From assembly GCF_008974245.1 (NCBI RefSeq), contig NZ_BBZI01000006.1, positions 1,005,214 through 1,069,213 of the forward strand: DNA of 64,000 nucleotides. The letters are read 5' to 3'. Made by a program: the position numbers and the translations under genes. This document shows positions 55,798-64,000 of the stretch, one piece after another. The notes below the pieces were generated by a model. The model had not been told where the DNA came from, searched no databases, and worked only from the letters and a program-made list of their open reading frames with translations. The stretch's first letter is position 1, and each line of letters begins with the position of its first letter. The DNA comes from Streptomyces abyssomicinicus. GTDB taxonomy: Bacteria; Actinomycetota; Actinomycetes; Streptomycetales; Streptomycetaceae.

Positions 55798-58238
55798 GCC
55801 GCTGCCTCCACTGAGTCGTCGGGCGGGCCGTCGGGCCGTTGATCTTGATCGAGATCCGGGTCCAGGCCCAGCAGCAGCCGGACCACGGGCAGCACGGCGT
55901 CGGCGCGGGCCGCGTCGAGGTCCTCGGCGAAGCCGGGCGCGGGGGCGGCCGCCGTCCCGCCGCCGGCCGCCGGTCCTCGGCGGACCAGTTCACCCAGGCT
56001 GCGGCGCACTCCGGGCTCGTAGGCCGAGAAGGTGCGGCGCAGCAGCGGCAGCACGTCGGTGAAGGACTCCGCCGGCACGCCGGTCAGCCAGGTGTCGACC
56101 AGGCCGAGCAGCCGCTCGTCGTGGACCAGGAGCAGTCCGCCGGAGCCGCCGCCGACGAAGCCCTCGATCCAGGACGCCGCGTCGGCCGGCTCGGTGCCCG
56201 GCGACAGGACCAGGCCCATCCGCCGGGCGGCCTCCTCGGTGTCGAGCGCGCCGTCGTCGAGCAGCAGCCGAACCGAACGCCCGCGCAGCACGCCGGCGGC
56301 GGTGTCCCGGGCGGCGAGCTTGCCCAGTACGCCGTGCCAGCGGGAACGCATCCCGTCCGGGTCGACGGCGGGAACGCCGCCGAGCAGCCCCACCGCGGCG
56401 TGCACCGCGTCCACGTGGCGGCGCATCTCGGTGGCCGCCTCGGTGTCGAGGGCGGTGCAGGCCGGCGGCAGGCCGACGAATATCCGTTCGGCGAGCCCGG
56501 CGGCGACCTCGGCGAGCGCCCCGGTGTCGGTGCCGCGCACGTCGCCGTAGCGCAGCGTGCGGACCAGGGCGGGCAGCGCCGCCGCCAGGTGGGCGACGTC
56601 GGTGTCGAGCGCGGCCCGGTCGGCGAGGGCCCGCATCACGGTGGGCAGGGCGTCCGGGAGGTCGGCGAGCAGGCACCGTTCGGCGAGCGCCGTCACGTCG
56701 GCGAGGGCGGTGGCGTCGCAGGCGTCGGACTCGGCCCTGGCGGTGGCGGCGGCGGCGGCGAGCACGGTGGTGCCCCACACCCCGGCCTCGGCCACCCGGA
56801 CGGCGAGCTCCGGCTCCCAGCGCAGCCGCCAGGTCTCCCGGAAGGTACCGGTGCCGCCGCGCGAGGCGGTGGGTTCGCCCCAGCCGACGGACAGGAGGCG
56901 CAACCGGTGCAGCAGGCGGCTGCGGGCGGCGTCGTTCTCCTTGCGCAGGTCCAGTTCCAGCTCCCGCTCCAGCGCCTCGGGCTTGAGGCGCAGCGCGCGC
57001 TGCTGCCGTTCGAGGTCGCGCCGCAGGGGCACGGAGGGTGCGGTGGAGGGAACCTCACCGAGCAGGTCGCCGACGATCAGCCGGTCGCGGACCAGCTCCA
57101 GCGGGACGTCGGAGCCCTCGCACATCACCGCGCGGACCGCGTCGACCGTCTCACCGAGCCCGGGCAGCGGGCGTCCGCGCATCACCGCGAGCGTCTCGGC
57201 GAGCCGCACCGCCTCGATGACGTGGGCGGAGGAGACGTGCAGGTCCTCCTCGCGCAGCAGGCCCGCGACCTTGGTCATCCACCGTTCCACCGGCCGGTCC
57301 GGTGCGGAGAACAGGTGCCCGTACCAGCCGGGCGAGTCGATGCCGGCGCCGTAGCCGCTGAACCGGGAGAGCCTGCGGTGCGTCCAGGGCACCCAGGTCA
57401 TCTCCGTCTTCACCTTGGGCAGGCCCTTGAGCAGGGCGCGGTCGGCGGCGACGGTGCTCTTCCGCCGCAGGGCGGGGACGTGCCAGGCGCCGCAGACCAC
57501 GGCGATCCCGTCACCGAACTCCTTGCGGGCCGCGCGTACCTGGAGGCGCATGTACGCCTCGCGGACCGGGTCGCGGTCGTGACCGCCGGTTCCGTACGCC
57601 TCGCGGAGGGCGCCCATCGCCTCCTCCACGGCGGCGAACGGCGCCAGCGGGTCCTCCCCCGCGCCGCGGTGCTCGACCACGTCCTCCCACCAGCGCTCCG
57701 GGTCGTCGTACCCGGCGGCGTCCGCCAGCACGGCCAGCGGATCGACCCGCATGTCGGCGGCCCGGCCCTCCGTCTCCCCCTCCTCCCCCGTGCCGCCCAC
57801 GCCGTCGGGACCGTCGGGACCGTCACCGGGCCGGCTGCCGGCCTCCCCGCCGTCCGCCGGGTCGGCGCCCTCCACTGCTCCCTCCTCCGTCCCCTCCTCG
57901 CCCTGCAGGGCGAGGACATGGGTGGCCGGCAGGTCGACGAACCGCGCCGGGACGCCGTTCTCCACGGCCCACCGCAGGGCCACCCACTCCGGGGAGAACT
58001 CGGCCAGCGGCCAGAACGCGGAACGGCCGGGCTCGTCCACGGCGTGGGCGAGCAGGGCGACCGGCGGCCGCATCTCCTCGTCGCCGACCAGCGGAACGAG
58101 CGCGTCGGCCTCCGGCGGCCCCTCGATCAGCACCGCCCGGGGACGGACCGCGTCCAGGGCGGCCCGTACCGCGCGGGCCGAGCCCGGCCCGTGGTGCCGC
58201 ACCCCCAGCAGCAGCGGCAGCGCGTGGGAACCGCTCAC
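55794..58238 (-). CDS. DUF5682-family protein
   Basis: The 814-residue protein opens with LLGVRHHGPGSARAV, then VLIEGPPEADAL, a pattern like the His/Glu motifs of the TraB/Tiki/ChaN/EreA hydrolase fold. A Gly/Glu-rich insert (about 115-160) follows, and later GIAVVCGAWHVPAL. The C-terminal half is helical and may form repeats. No activity is known. It overlaps the MoxR gene (GTGA) before it and the VWA gene after it, so all three are produced together. Confidence 0.85.
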   Translation of the reverse strand: MSGSHALPLLLGVRHHGPGSARAVRAALDAVRPRAVLIEGPPEADALVPLVGDEEMRPPVALLAHAVDEPGRSAFWPLAEFSPEWVALRWAVENGVPARFVDLPATHVLALQGEEGTEEGAVEGADPADGGEAGSRPGDGPDGPDGVGGTGEEGETEGRAADMRVDPLAVLADAAGYDDPERWWEDVVEHRGAGEDPLAPFAAVEEAMGALREAYGTGGHDRDPVREAYMRLQVRAARKEFGDGIAVVCGAWHVPALRRKSTVAADRALLKGLPKVKTEMTWVPWTHRRLSRFSGYGAGIDSPGWYGHLFSAPDRPVERWMTKVAGLLREEDLHVSSAHVIEAVRLAETLAVMRGRPLPGLGETVDAVRAVMCEGSDVPLELVRDRLIVGDLLGEVPSTAPSVPLRRDLERQQRALRLKPEALERELELDLRKENDAARSRLLHRLRLLSVGWGEPTASRGGTGTFRETWRLRWEPELAVRVAEAGVWGTTVLAAAAATARAESDACDATALADVTALAERCLLADLPDALPTVMRALADRAALDTDVAHLAAALPALVRTLRYGDVRGTDTGALAEVAAGLAERIFVGLPPACTALDTEAATEMRRHVDAVHAAVGLLGGVPAVDPDGMRSRWHGVLGKLAARDTAAGVLRGRSVRLLLDDGALDTEEAARRMGLVLSPGTEPADAASWIEGFVGGGSGGLLLVHDERLLGLVDTWLTGVPAESFTDVLPLLRRTFSAYEPGVRRSLGELVRRGPAAGGGTAAAPAPGFAEDLDAARADAVLPVVRLLLGLDPDLDQDQRPDGPPDDSVEAAA

Positions 58239-59389
58239 GCCGACACCTCCCGGCAGGCGCGGTAGAAGTCCTTCCAGCCGTCCCGCTCACGGACCACGGT
58301 CTCCAGGTACTCCTGCCAGATCACCCGGTCGGCCGCCGGGTCGCGGACCACCGCGCCGAGGATGCCCGCCGCCACGTCCGCCGGCCGGAGCACGCCGTCG
58401 CCGAAGTGGGCCGCCAGCGCCAGGCCGTTGGTGACCACCGAGATCGCCTCGGCGGTGGAGAGCGTGCCGCTGGGCGTCTTCAGCTTGGTGCGCCCGTCGG
58501 TGGTCAGGCCGTCGCGGAGCTCGCGGAACACCGTGACGACCCGGCGGATCTCGTCGATGCCGTCCGGCGCCTGCGGCAGCTCCAGGGAGCGGCCGAGCTG
58601 GTCGACGCGGCGGGAGACGATCTCCACCTCCGCCTCCGGGCTCTCCGGCAGCGGCAGCACCACGGTGTTGAAGCGGCGGCGCAGCGCGCTGGACAGGTCG
58701 TTGACCCCCCGGTCGCGGTCGTTCGCGGTGGCGATCAGGTTGAATCCGCGGACCGCCTGAACCTCCTCGCCGAGCTCCGGTATCGGCAGCGTCTTCTCGG
58801 AGAGGATGGTGATCAGGGTGTCCTGGACGTCCGCCGGGATGCGGGTGAGCTCCTCGACGCGGGCGATCGTTCCCTCGCCCATGGCCCGCATCACCGGGCT
58901 GGGCACCAGCGCGTCGCGGCTGGGGCCGTGGGCCAGCAACTGGGCGTAGTTCCAGCCGTAGCGGATGGCCTCCTCCGGGGTGCCGGCGGTGCCCTGGACG
59001 AGCAGTGTGGAGTCGCCACTGACGGCGGCCGCCAGGTGTTCGGAGACCCAGGTCTTGGCGGTGCCGGGCACACCGAGCAGCAGCAGGGCGCGGTCGGTGG
59101 CGAGCGTGGTGACGGCCACCTCGACGATGCGGCGCGGGCCGACGTACTTCGGCGAGATCACCGTGCCGTCGTCGAGCGTGCCGCCGAGCAGGTAGGTCGC
59201 GACCGCCCACGGGGACATCTTCCAGCGGGCCGGGCGGGGCCGGTCGTCGGCGGCCGCCAGCGCCTGGAGCTCCTGGGCGAAGGCGTCCTCCGCGTGCGGC
59301 CGCAGCGCCTGCTCGTTCTTTGCGCCCTTCGCGGGCGCGGAGTCGTCGGACACCGCGGTGACGGACGTCGGTTCGATGGACACAGACAT
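58235..59389 (-). CDS. MoxR-type AAA+ ATPase
   Basis: The 384-residue ATPase has Walker A GVPGTAKT (106-113). The Walker B region reads GTIARVEELTRIP, with Glu where the usual Asp stands, followed by LITILSEKTLPIPE and the sensor ATANDRDRG. MoxR ATPases remodel or assemble partner proteins, typically with a VWA protein, as encoded here. The ATG at 59389 has GGAGGGGG nine bases upstream. It heads the leftward operon, about 44 bases from a DNA-damage-type promoter. Confidence 0.9.
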   Translation of the reverse strand: MSVSIEPTSVTAVSDDSAPAKGAKNEQALRPHAEDAFAQELQALAAADDRPRPARWKMSPWAVATYLLGGTLDDGTVISPKYVGPRRIVEVAVTTLATDRALLLLGVPGTAKTWVSEHLAAAVSGDSTLLVQGTAGTPEEAIRYGWNYAQLLAHGPSRDALVPSPVMRAMGEGTIARVEELTRIPADVQDTLITILSEKTLPIPELGEEVQAVRGFNLIATANDRDRGVNDLSSALRRRFNTVVLPLPESPEAEVEIVSRRVDQLGRSLELPQAPDGIDEIRRVVTVFRELRDGLTTDGRTKLKTPSGTLSTAEAISVVTNGLALAAHFGDGVLRPADVAAGILGAVVRDPAADRVIWQEYLETVVRERDGWKDFYRACREVSA

Positions 59390-59432
59390 GGCTGAGGCCC
59401 CCTCCAGCTCGGCCGGTTCGGATCTGCTGACC

Positions 59433-59455
59433 ACCTTGCACCACGCCACTGACAA
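59433..59455 (-). promoter_or_regulatory. Leftward DNA-damage-type (recA-NDp/PafBC) promoter
   Basis: Read on the minus strand: TTGTCAGTG, eight bases, CAAGGT. This fits TTGTCRGTG-N8-TAnnnT with one mismatch in the -10. It points to the MoxR gene, leaving a short leader with a ribosome binding site. Confidence 0.65.
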
Positions 59456-59504
59456 TCACTCACGACCTGCGAGAACGACGGGTGCTGGGCCATCCGGGGC
59501 AGCG

Positions 59505-59527
59505 TTGTCAGTGGCAGGTCCTACGGT
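59505..59527 (+). promoter_or_regulatory. Rightward DNA-damage-type (recA-NDp/PafBC) promoter
   Basis: TTGTCAGTG (59505-59513), eight bases, TACGGT (59522-59527) is an exact match to the LexA-independent damage promoter consensus known from mycobacteria. The -10 ends seven bases before the ATG at 59535, so the SWIM message should be leaderless. Confidence 0.8.
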
Positions 59528-59534
59528 CGGTGTC

Positions 59535-60881
59535 ATGACTCAGCAGGGGGTGCGCTGGAGCGCGGAACAAGTGCTGGCGCTGGCGCCTGACGCGGCGTCT
59601 CGCAAAGCCGGAAGCAAACTCGCCGCGGCCGGGCCGTGGTCCGGCACGGGCTGCGATGACGAGGGGACGGTGTGGGGCCTGTGCAAGGGAAGCGGCAGCA
59701 AGCCGTACCAGACGATCGTGGACATGGCGGAGTCGTCGGCTCCCGCCTACAAGTGCAGTTGTCCGAGCCGTAAGTTCCCCTGCAAGCACGCGCTGGGGCT
59801 GCTGCTCCTGTGGGCCGCCGACCCGGCGGCCGTCCCCGCCGGGCAGGAGCCGCCCGACTGGGCGCGGCAGTGGCTGGACGGCCGGCGGCAGCGGGCCGAG
59901 CGCAAGGAGGCCGCGGCATCCGGCGAAGGAGCGGCCGACGCGGAGGCAGCACGGAAGCGGGCCGAGCGCCGCGCGCAGCGGATCGACGCGGGGGCGGGTG
60001 AGCTGGAACGGCGGCTCGCCGACCTGCTGCGTTCCGGCCTGGCCGGCGCCGAACAGGCCGGGTACGCGCTCTGGGAGGAGACCGCGGCCCGCATGGTCGA
60101 CGCGCAGGCGCCCGGACTGGCGGCGCGGGTGCGGGAGCTGGGGGCGATACCCGGTTCCGGCCCGGGCTGGCCGGTGCGGCTGCTGGAGGAGTGCGCGCTG
60201 CTCCACACCCTGGTCCAGGGCTGGCTGCGCCGCGACCGCCTGCCCGCGGAACTCGCCGCCACGGTCCGCTCCCGGGTCGGTCTGCCCGGCTCCGCCGACG
60301 GCCCGCCGGTGAGGGACCGCTGGCTGGTGCTCGCCCAGTACGACACCGCGGACGCCCGGCTCACCACCCGCCGTATATGGGTGCACGGCGAGCAGACCGG
60401 ACGGACGGCGCTGCTCCTCTCCTACGGAGCCGCGGGCCGCGCACCCGACCTGATGCTGCCGACGGGGCTGGCCCTGGACGCGGAGTTGTCCTCCTACCCC
60501 GGGGCCGGGCAGCTCCGGGCGGCGCTCGGCAAGCAGTTCGCCGCCCCGGCTCCCGCCTCGCCGCGCCCGCCGGGGCTGACCGTCGCCGAGGCCGCCGCCC
60601 GGTACGGCGAGGCCCTGCGCGGCGATCCCTGGCTGGACTCCGTCCCGGTGACGCTGGAGGCCGTCACCCCGGTGCCGCAGGGCGGGCGCTGGCAGCTGGC
60701 GGACGCGGCCGGCGAAGCGCTTCCCGTGACCGCCTCGGCCTGCTCCGGGCCGGGCTTCTGGCGTCTGGTCGCCCTCTCCGGCGGCGCGCCCCTGCGCGTC
60801 TTCGGCGAGTACGGCCACCGCGGCTTCACCCCGCTCACGGTATGGCCCGCGGGTCCGGGAGAGGCGGTGACGCTGCGATGA
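59535..60881 (+). CDS. SWIM zinc-finger protein
   Basis: The 448-residue protein has a SWIM finger near its start: Cys74, Cys76, Cys83 and His85 (YKCSCPSRKFPCKHALG), a fold that binds DNA or protein. A charged helix (about 110-160) and a larger uncharacterised domain follow, ending GHRGFTPLTVWP. The ATG is at the expected start of a leaderless transcript. Its stop overlaps a small ORF (ATGA), which in turn overlaps the DUF5691 gene. Confidence 0.88.
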   Translation: MTQQGVRWSAEQVLALAPDAASRKAGSKLAAAGPWSGTGCDDEGTVWGLCKGSGSKPYQTIVDMAESSAPAYKCSCPSRKFPCKHALGLLLLWAADPAAVPAGQEPPDWARQWLDGRRQRAERKEAAASGEGAADAEAARKRAERRAQRIDAGAGELERRLADLLRSGLAGAEQAGYALWEETAARMVDAQAPGLAARVRELGAIPGSGPGWPVRLLEECALLHTLVQGWLRRDRLPAELAATVRSRVGLPGSADGPPVRDRWLVLAQYDTADARLTTRRIWVHGEQTGRTALLLSYGAAGRAPDLMLPTGLALDAELSSYPGAGQLRAALGKQFAAPAPASPRPPGLTVAEAAARYGEALRGDPWLDSVPVTLEAVTPVPQGGRWQLADAAGEALPVTASACSGPGFWRLVALSGGAPLRVFGEYGHRGFTPLTVWPAGPGEAVTLR

Positions 60882-61066
60882 CCCACCCCGCACGCCGCCC
60901 GGCCGCGGCCACGCTCCCCGGGACCGCCGCCACCCGCACCCTGCTCCCCGCGCCCGCCACCGCCGACGGCATCCCTGCCACCACCGCCGGCACCGCCACT
61001 GTCCGCACCGCCTCTGCCGGCCCTGCCACCGCCGTCGCCACCGTCGTCGAAGGGACGCGTTCCTGA
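60878..61066 (+). CDS. Small Thr/Ala-rich ORF between SWIM and DUF5691 genes
   Basis: This 62-codon frame starts with an ATG overlapping the SWIM stop (ATGA) and ends with a TGA overlapping the DUF5691 ATG (TGATG). The product is Thr/Ala-rich and probably disordered. The double overlap argues that it is translated, either for its own product or simply to couple translation of the two flanking genes. Confidence 0.5.
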   Translation: MTHPARRPAAATLPGTAATRTLLPAPATADGIPATTAGTATVRTASAGPATAVATVVEGTRS

Positions 61067-62670
61067 TGGCTGTCACCCCCTCCGACTGGGAGGACCTGGT
61101 CACCTCCGCCCTGCTGGGCACCGAGCGGCGGCCTCCCGCCGTGCCGGCCGGCGGGCGGGACGCCCCGGTGGCCCTGCTCGACGAGGCCGCGCAGCAGACG
61201 CTGCGCCGACGCGCCGGGCTGCGGCCCGCGCAGGCCGCCCCCTTCCTCCGGCCCGCCCCCGCGGACCCCCGGCCGTCGCTGCCGCCGGCCGCGGCCCGCC
61301 GGCTCTCCATGCTGCTCACCGCCCGCCCCGGCAGCGGGGGCGGCGGACGCCGCGGCACCGCCCCGGACCTGGTGGAACTGCTGCCGCAGTGGCTGGCCCT
61401 GGCCGACGGGCGCGGTTACGCCGCACCGCCCGAGGCGCTGCCGGCACTGCTGGAGGCCGCCCGCGGCCGCACCGACCTGCGTCCCGCGGTCCTCTCCTTC
61501 GCGGGCCCGCGCGCGCTGTGGCTCGCCGGGCTGAACCCGGAGTGGCGGTTCGCCCTGCGTGCGGCCTCCGGCAGCGGCGGAGGCGGCGGGCTGCCGGCCG
61601 GCGCCGGCCCGGAGCGCGTGCGGCAGCTGTGGGAGGAGGGTTTGTTCGCCGAACGGGTCGCCCTGCTGTCCGCGCTGCGCGTCCGGGATGCAGCCGCCGC
61701 CCGTTCCCTGCTGGAATCCACCTGGACGACGGAGCGCGCCGAGGACCGGCTGATGTTCCTCGACTCGTTGCGCGCCCAGCTGTGCGCGGAGGACGAGCCG
61801 TTCCTGGAGCGGGCACTCGCCGACCGCAGCCGCAACGTGCGCGGCACCGCGGCCGAGCTGCTGTCCGCGCTGCCCGGCTCGGCCCTCTCCCTGCGGATGG
61901 CCGCGCGGGCGGCGACCTGTGTGGCACTCGACCGCACGGGGGCGGACCCGTGCGTGGTGGTGGAGGCGCCGCACGCCTGCGACGCCGAGATGGAACGGGA
62001 CGGGGTGGTCGCCAAGGCCCCGTCCGGGCGGGGCGAGCGGTCCTGGTGGCTGGGCCAGCTGGTCGAGGCGGCCCCGCTGGCCACCTGGCCGGAGCGGCTG
62101 GGCGGGCGCACGCCCGAGGAGATCGTGGCGCTGGAGATCGCCGACGGCTGGGAGGGCGAACTGCACGCCGCCTGGTGCCGAGCCGCGGTGCGGCAGGGGG
62201 ACGCCGTCTGGGCGCGGGCCCTGCTCGGCACGCCGTCCGCTCCGGAGGCCGCGGGCCCGGGCGCGGTGGGGCCGGCCCAGCGGGCCAAGCTGCTCACCAC
62301 CCTGGACGCGGAGGAACGCGCCGTCTGGGTCGCGGAGTTCATCGCCGCGCACGGGCTGTCCGAGGCGTTCCAGCTGCTCGGGGTCTGCGCGGTGCCGTGG
62401 TCGGCGCCGCTGGGGCAGGCAGTGGTCGACGCCCTGGACATCGCGCGGGACGCGGGCAGCTACCCGTGGAGCTTCAGCGGTGTGATGGGTCTGGCGGAAC
62501 GCTGCCTGGATCCGGCCGACGCGAGCCGCCTGGCTCCCCTCACCGCCACCCCGGCCGAGGCGGAGAACACGGCGCCGGGAGCGGGGGGTTACTGGTCCGA
62601 GGCCTTCCAGCGTCTCGACAGCACCCTCCGCCTCCGCGCCACCATGGCGCGGGAACTGGGAGCCGCGTAA
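61066..62670 (+). CDS. DUF5691-family protein
   Basis: The 534-residue protein starts with WEDLVTSALLGTERR, has a Gly-rich spot near 90, and then a helical series (RVRDAAAARSLLESTW, DRSRNVRGTAAELLSALPG) that looks like HEAT-type repeats. No activity is known. It is coupled by overlap to the small ORF and the SWIM gene and so shares their damage-type promoter. These families tend to occur together with MoxR/VWA/DUF5682 (recalled). Confidence 0.85.
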   Translation: MAVTPSDWEDLVTSALLGTERRPPAVPAGGRDAPVALLDEAAQQTLRRRAGLRPAQAAPFLRPAPADPRPSLPPAAARRLSMLLTARPGSGGGGRRGTAPDLVELLPQWLALADGRGYAAPPEALPALLEAARGRTDLRPAVLSFAGPRALWLAGLNPEWRFALRAASGSGGGGGLPAGAGPERVRQLWEEGLFAERVALLSALRVRDAAAARSLLESTWTTERAEDRLMFLDSLRAQLCAEDEPFLERALADRSRNVRGTAAELLSALPGSALSLRMAARAATCVALDRTGADPCVVVEAPHACDAEMERDGVVAKAPSGRGERSWWLGQLVEAAPLATWPERLGGRTPEEIVALEIADGWEGELHAAWCRAAVRQGDAVWARALLGTPSAPEAAGPGAVGPAQRAKLLTTLDAEERAVWVAEFIAAHGLSEAFQLLGVCAVPWSAPLGQAVVDALDIARDAGSYPWSFSGVMGLAERCLDPADASRLAPLTATPAEAENTAPGAGGYWSEAFQRLDSTLRLRATMARELGAA

Positions 62671-63375
62671 CGGGCACCGCCCTCAGTCGCAGGGTCCGGC
62701 GCGGCACCCCCGCCGGACCCTGCGGCGTGGTCCCGCGCGGTCCCGTGGCAGTGCGGACGTCGCCGCGCACGGACCGCACCGGTGAGGTGACCGCCACGAA
62801 CGGCGGGCCCCCGCGGTGCGACAGCGTCCGCCACGCATCGACGTGGTCCGCGTCGACGGGAGTCCGCGTCACCGCAAGGCGCGTCACCGGAAGGCAGGTC
62901 ACCGGGGGCGCGTCGCTGGAGGCCGGCGTCACTGGAGGTCCGTGTCGATGAGGGTCCGCGGGACCCCGGCGGGGGCCGCCGCCTCCCGCGGCAGGGCGGG
63001 CGCCCCACGGCGCCACCAGAGGGTGGCGTCTCAGCCGGCAGCTCCCCCGCGAACGGGGAACGCCCACCGCGCACAGGCGGGGTGGGGTCGCGAAGGCAGC
63101 AGTGAGGGGTATCCGCCCGGCCCACCGGCGGCAGCCGCCGCGCCGGACGTACCGCTCAGGCCACCGCCGGACACCCGGCTCCGGACCAGGCATCCGGCCG
63201 GACGGCCGGTGGCCCCGCCGCCTCGCCCACGCCCTCGTCCTGTCCTCGTCCCGTCCTCGTCTCGTCCTCGTCCTGCGGTCTACCGCCGTGGCGCCCCGCC
63301 GAGACGCCCACCCGCGGTGTACCGCAGGGCGCACCGCCGTGACGTTCCCGGCGACGTACGGTTCGTGACGCCCTG
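62671..63375. other. Intergenic region, no gene seen
   Basis: About 700 bases between convergent genes hold imperfect direct repeats (GCGTCACCGGAAGGC-like near 62865-62905 and GTCCTCGTCC-like at 63235-63275). Frames present lack coding bias. Confidence 0.5.
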
Positions 63376-63792
63376 TCAGGCGTCGGCGGCCTCGCGGACG
63401 TTGGCGCGGACCCAGTCCACGACCGCCTGCGTGGGCGCGCCCGGCGTGAAGATCTCCGCCACGCCCTTCTCCTTCAGTGGCGCGATGTCCGCCTCGGGGA
63501 TGATGCCGCCGCCGAACACCAGGATGTCCGCCGCGTCCCGCTCCTTGAGCAGGTCGATCACCTTGGCGAACAGCGTGTTGTGCGCGCCGGAGAGGATGGA
63601 GAGGCCGATCGCGTCGGCGTCCTCCTGGATCGCGGTGTCCACGATCTGCTCGGGCGTCTGGTGAAGGCCCGTGTAGATGACCTCCATGCCCGCGTCGCGC
63701 AGGGCCCGCGCGATGACCTTGGCCCCGCGATCGTGACCGTCCAGGCCCGGCTTGGCCACCACCACACGGATCGGACCGACTGCCACACCCAT
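63376..63792 (-). CDS. icmB: Cobalamin-binding mutase small subunit (IcmB-like)
   Basis: The 138-residue protein is a free-standing B12 domain: Asp18-Gly-His20 in DGHDRG supplies the cobalt-binding His, with SILSG (65-69) and GGG (94-96) for the nucleotide loop. It pairs with a mutase large subunit such as IcmA, or possibly the MCM-like one at 0.5-2 kb. I chose the ATG at 63792 because GGAGG lies five bases upstream; an in-frame start at 63816 lacks this. Symbol given from family likeness; the true partner is not shown by the sequence. Confidence 0.9.
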   Translation of the reverse strand: MGVAVGPIRVVVAKPGLDGHDRGAKVIARALRDAGMEVIYTGLHQTPEQIVDTAIQEDADAIGLSILSGAHNTLFAKVIDLLKERDAADILVFGGGIIPEADIAPLKEKGVAEIFTPGAPTQAVVDWVRANVREAADA

Positions 63793-63903
63793 CAACGCCT
63801 CCATCAACCGACTCAAGCCCGCCGCACCGGCCGGGGAAGTGAACGCACGTTATCCACAGCATCCCTCAGCCGCGGGATTTCCGGTGGAGAGGGAGGGCGA
63901 AAT

Positions 63904-64000
63904 CACACAGCGGCACCCGCTTCCCTCGCCGAGACGGCCCCACCGGCCCCGGCGGAGGCCTCGACACGCCGCGCGTACGCGCCACTGGCGAGCGCTCGGA
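63904..64000 (-). CDS. 3' end of an unidentified gene (partial)
   Basis: One minus frame reads SGAYARRVEASAGAGGAV to a TGA at 63904-63906 with strong third-position GC bias, while the other frames do not. The gene begins outside the window. It lies upstream of icmB on the same strand. Function cannot be told. Confidence 0.45.

Overview
The window is a stretch of a Streptomyces-type chromosome (Streptomycetaceae). Base composition is very high in GC, third codon positions in real genes are almost always G or C, and GTG starts and stop/start overlaps are common. The gene order matches, from memory, the S. coelicolor core interval between the IcmB gene (about SCO4800) and an MCM-like mutase (about SCO4869), read in the opposite direction. 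I see no tRNA, rRNA, CRISPR array, insertion sequence or prophage. Coordinates of conserved genes are secure. Several starts were moved from the longest frame using ribosome binding sites, codon bias or leaderless promoter spacing.

Layout, left to right. 0.4-10.5 kb: MCM-like mutase large subunit, L,D-transpeptidase lipoprotein, succinate dehydrogenase sdhCDAB, an OHCU-decarboxylase-like protein, a GH20 hexosaminidase and a DUF4328 membrane protein. 10.8-15.4 kb: ECF sigma factor with a membrane partner carrying pentapeptide repeats, a Nudix hydrolase, and a TetR-controlled membrane/DCC pair with two perfect palindromic operators. 15.5-20.9 kb: orphan oligopeptide-type binding protein, membrane metallophosphoesterase, SCO4848-family protein, D,D-carboxypeptidase. 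20.9-26.3 kb: BrkB-like, GtrA, UbiA and PAP2 genes facing DprE1-DprE2, a complete-looking decaprenylphosphoryl-arabinose set. 26.4-34.8 kb: 2H phosphoesterase, trpS, SDR protein, a ZTP riboswitch before glyA, a glutathionylspermidine-synthase-like/lipoprotein pair, and a thioester-domain LAETG surface protein. 35-38.3 kb: a three-gene overlapping operon of unknown function in which two neighbours share a short motif. 38.5-52.8 kb: mdh, XRE/DUF2690, DUF3017-folD, a Q/Y-rich membrane protein, purN-purH, an ECF-like sigma factor, a PerM/DUF6350 protein, a decayed ArsR gene, and sucC-sucD. 52.8-54.5 kb is repeat-rich and has no secure gene. 54.6-62.7 kb: a divergent island of MoxR-DUF5682-VWA on the minus strand and SWIM-small ORF-DUF5691 on the plus strand. 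63.4-63.8 kb: cobalamin-binding mutase small subunit.

The most interesting signal is at 59.4-59.5 kb. The shared intergenic region of the MoxR/DUF5682/VWA and SWIM/DUF5691 genes holds two inverted TTGTCAGTG boxes. The rightward one fits the LexA-independent DNA-damage promoter (recA-NDp, PafBC type: TTGTCRGTG-N8-TAnnnT) exactly, with the -10 seven bases before the ATG. This suggests one DNA-damage-inducible system of unknown function. Other points are the shared amyloid-like motif at 36.4-36.6 kb, the arabinose-lipid cassette with an alanine at the benzothiazinone-target cysteine position of DprE1, and the twin operator promoter at 13.5 kb.

Functionally the window is mostly central metabolism (TCA cycle, folate/one-carbon, purine, serine-glycine, acyl-CoA mutation) mixed with envelope functions (transpeptidase, carboxypeptidase, surface adhesin, arabinose lipid) and several regulators.
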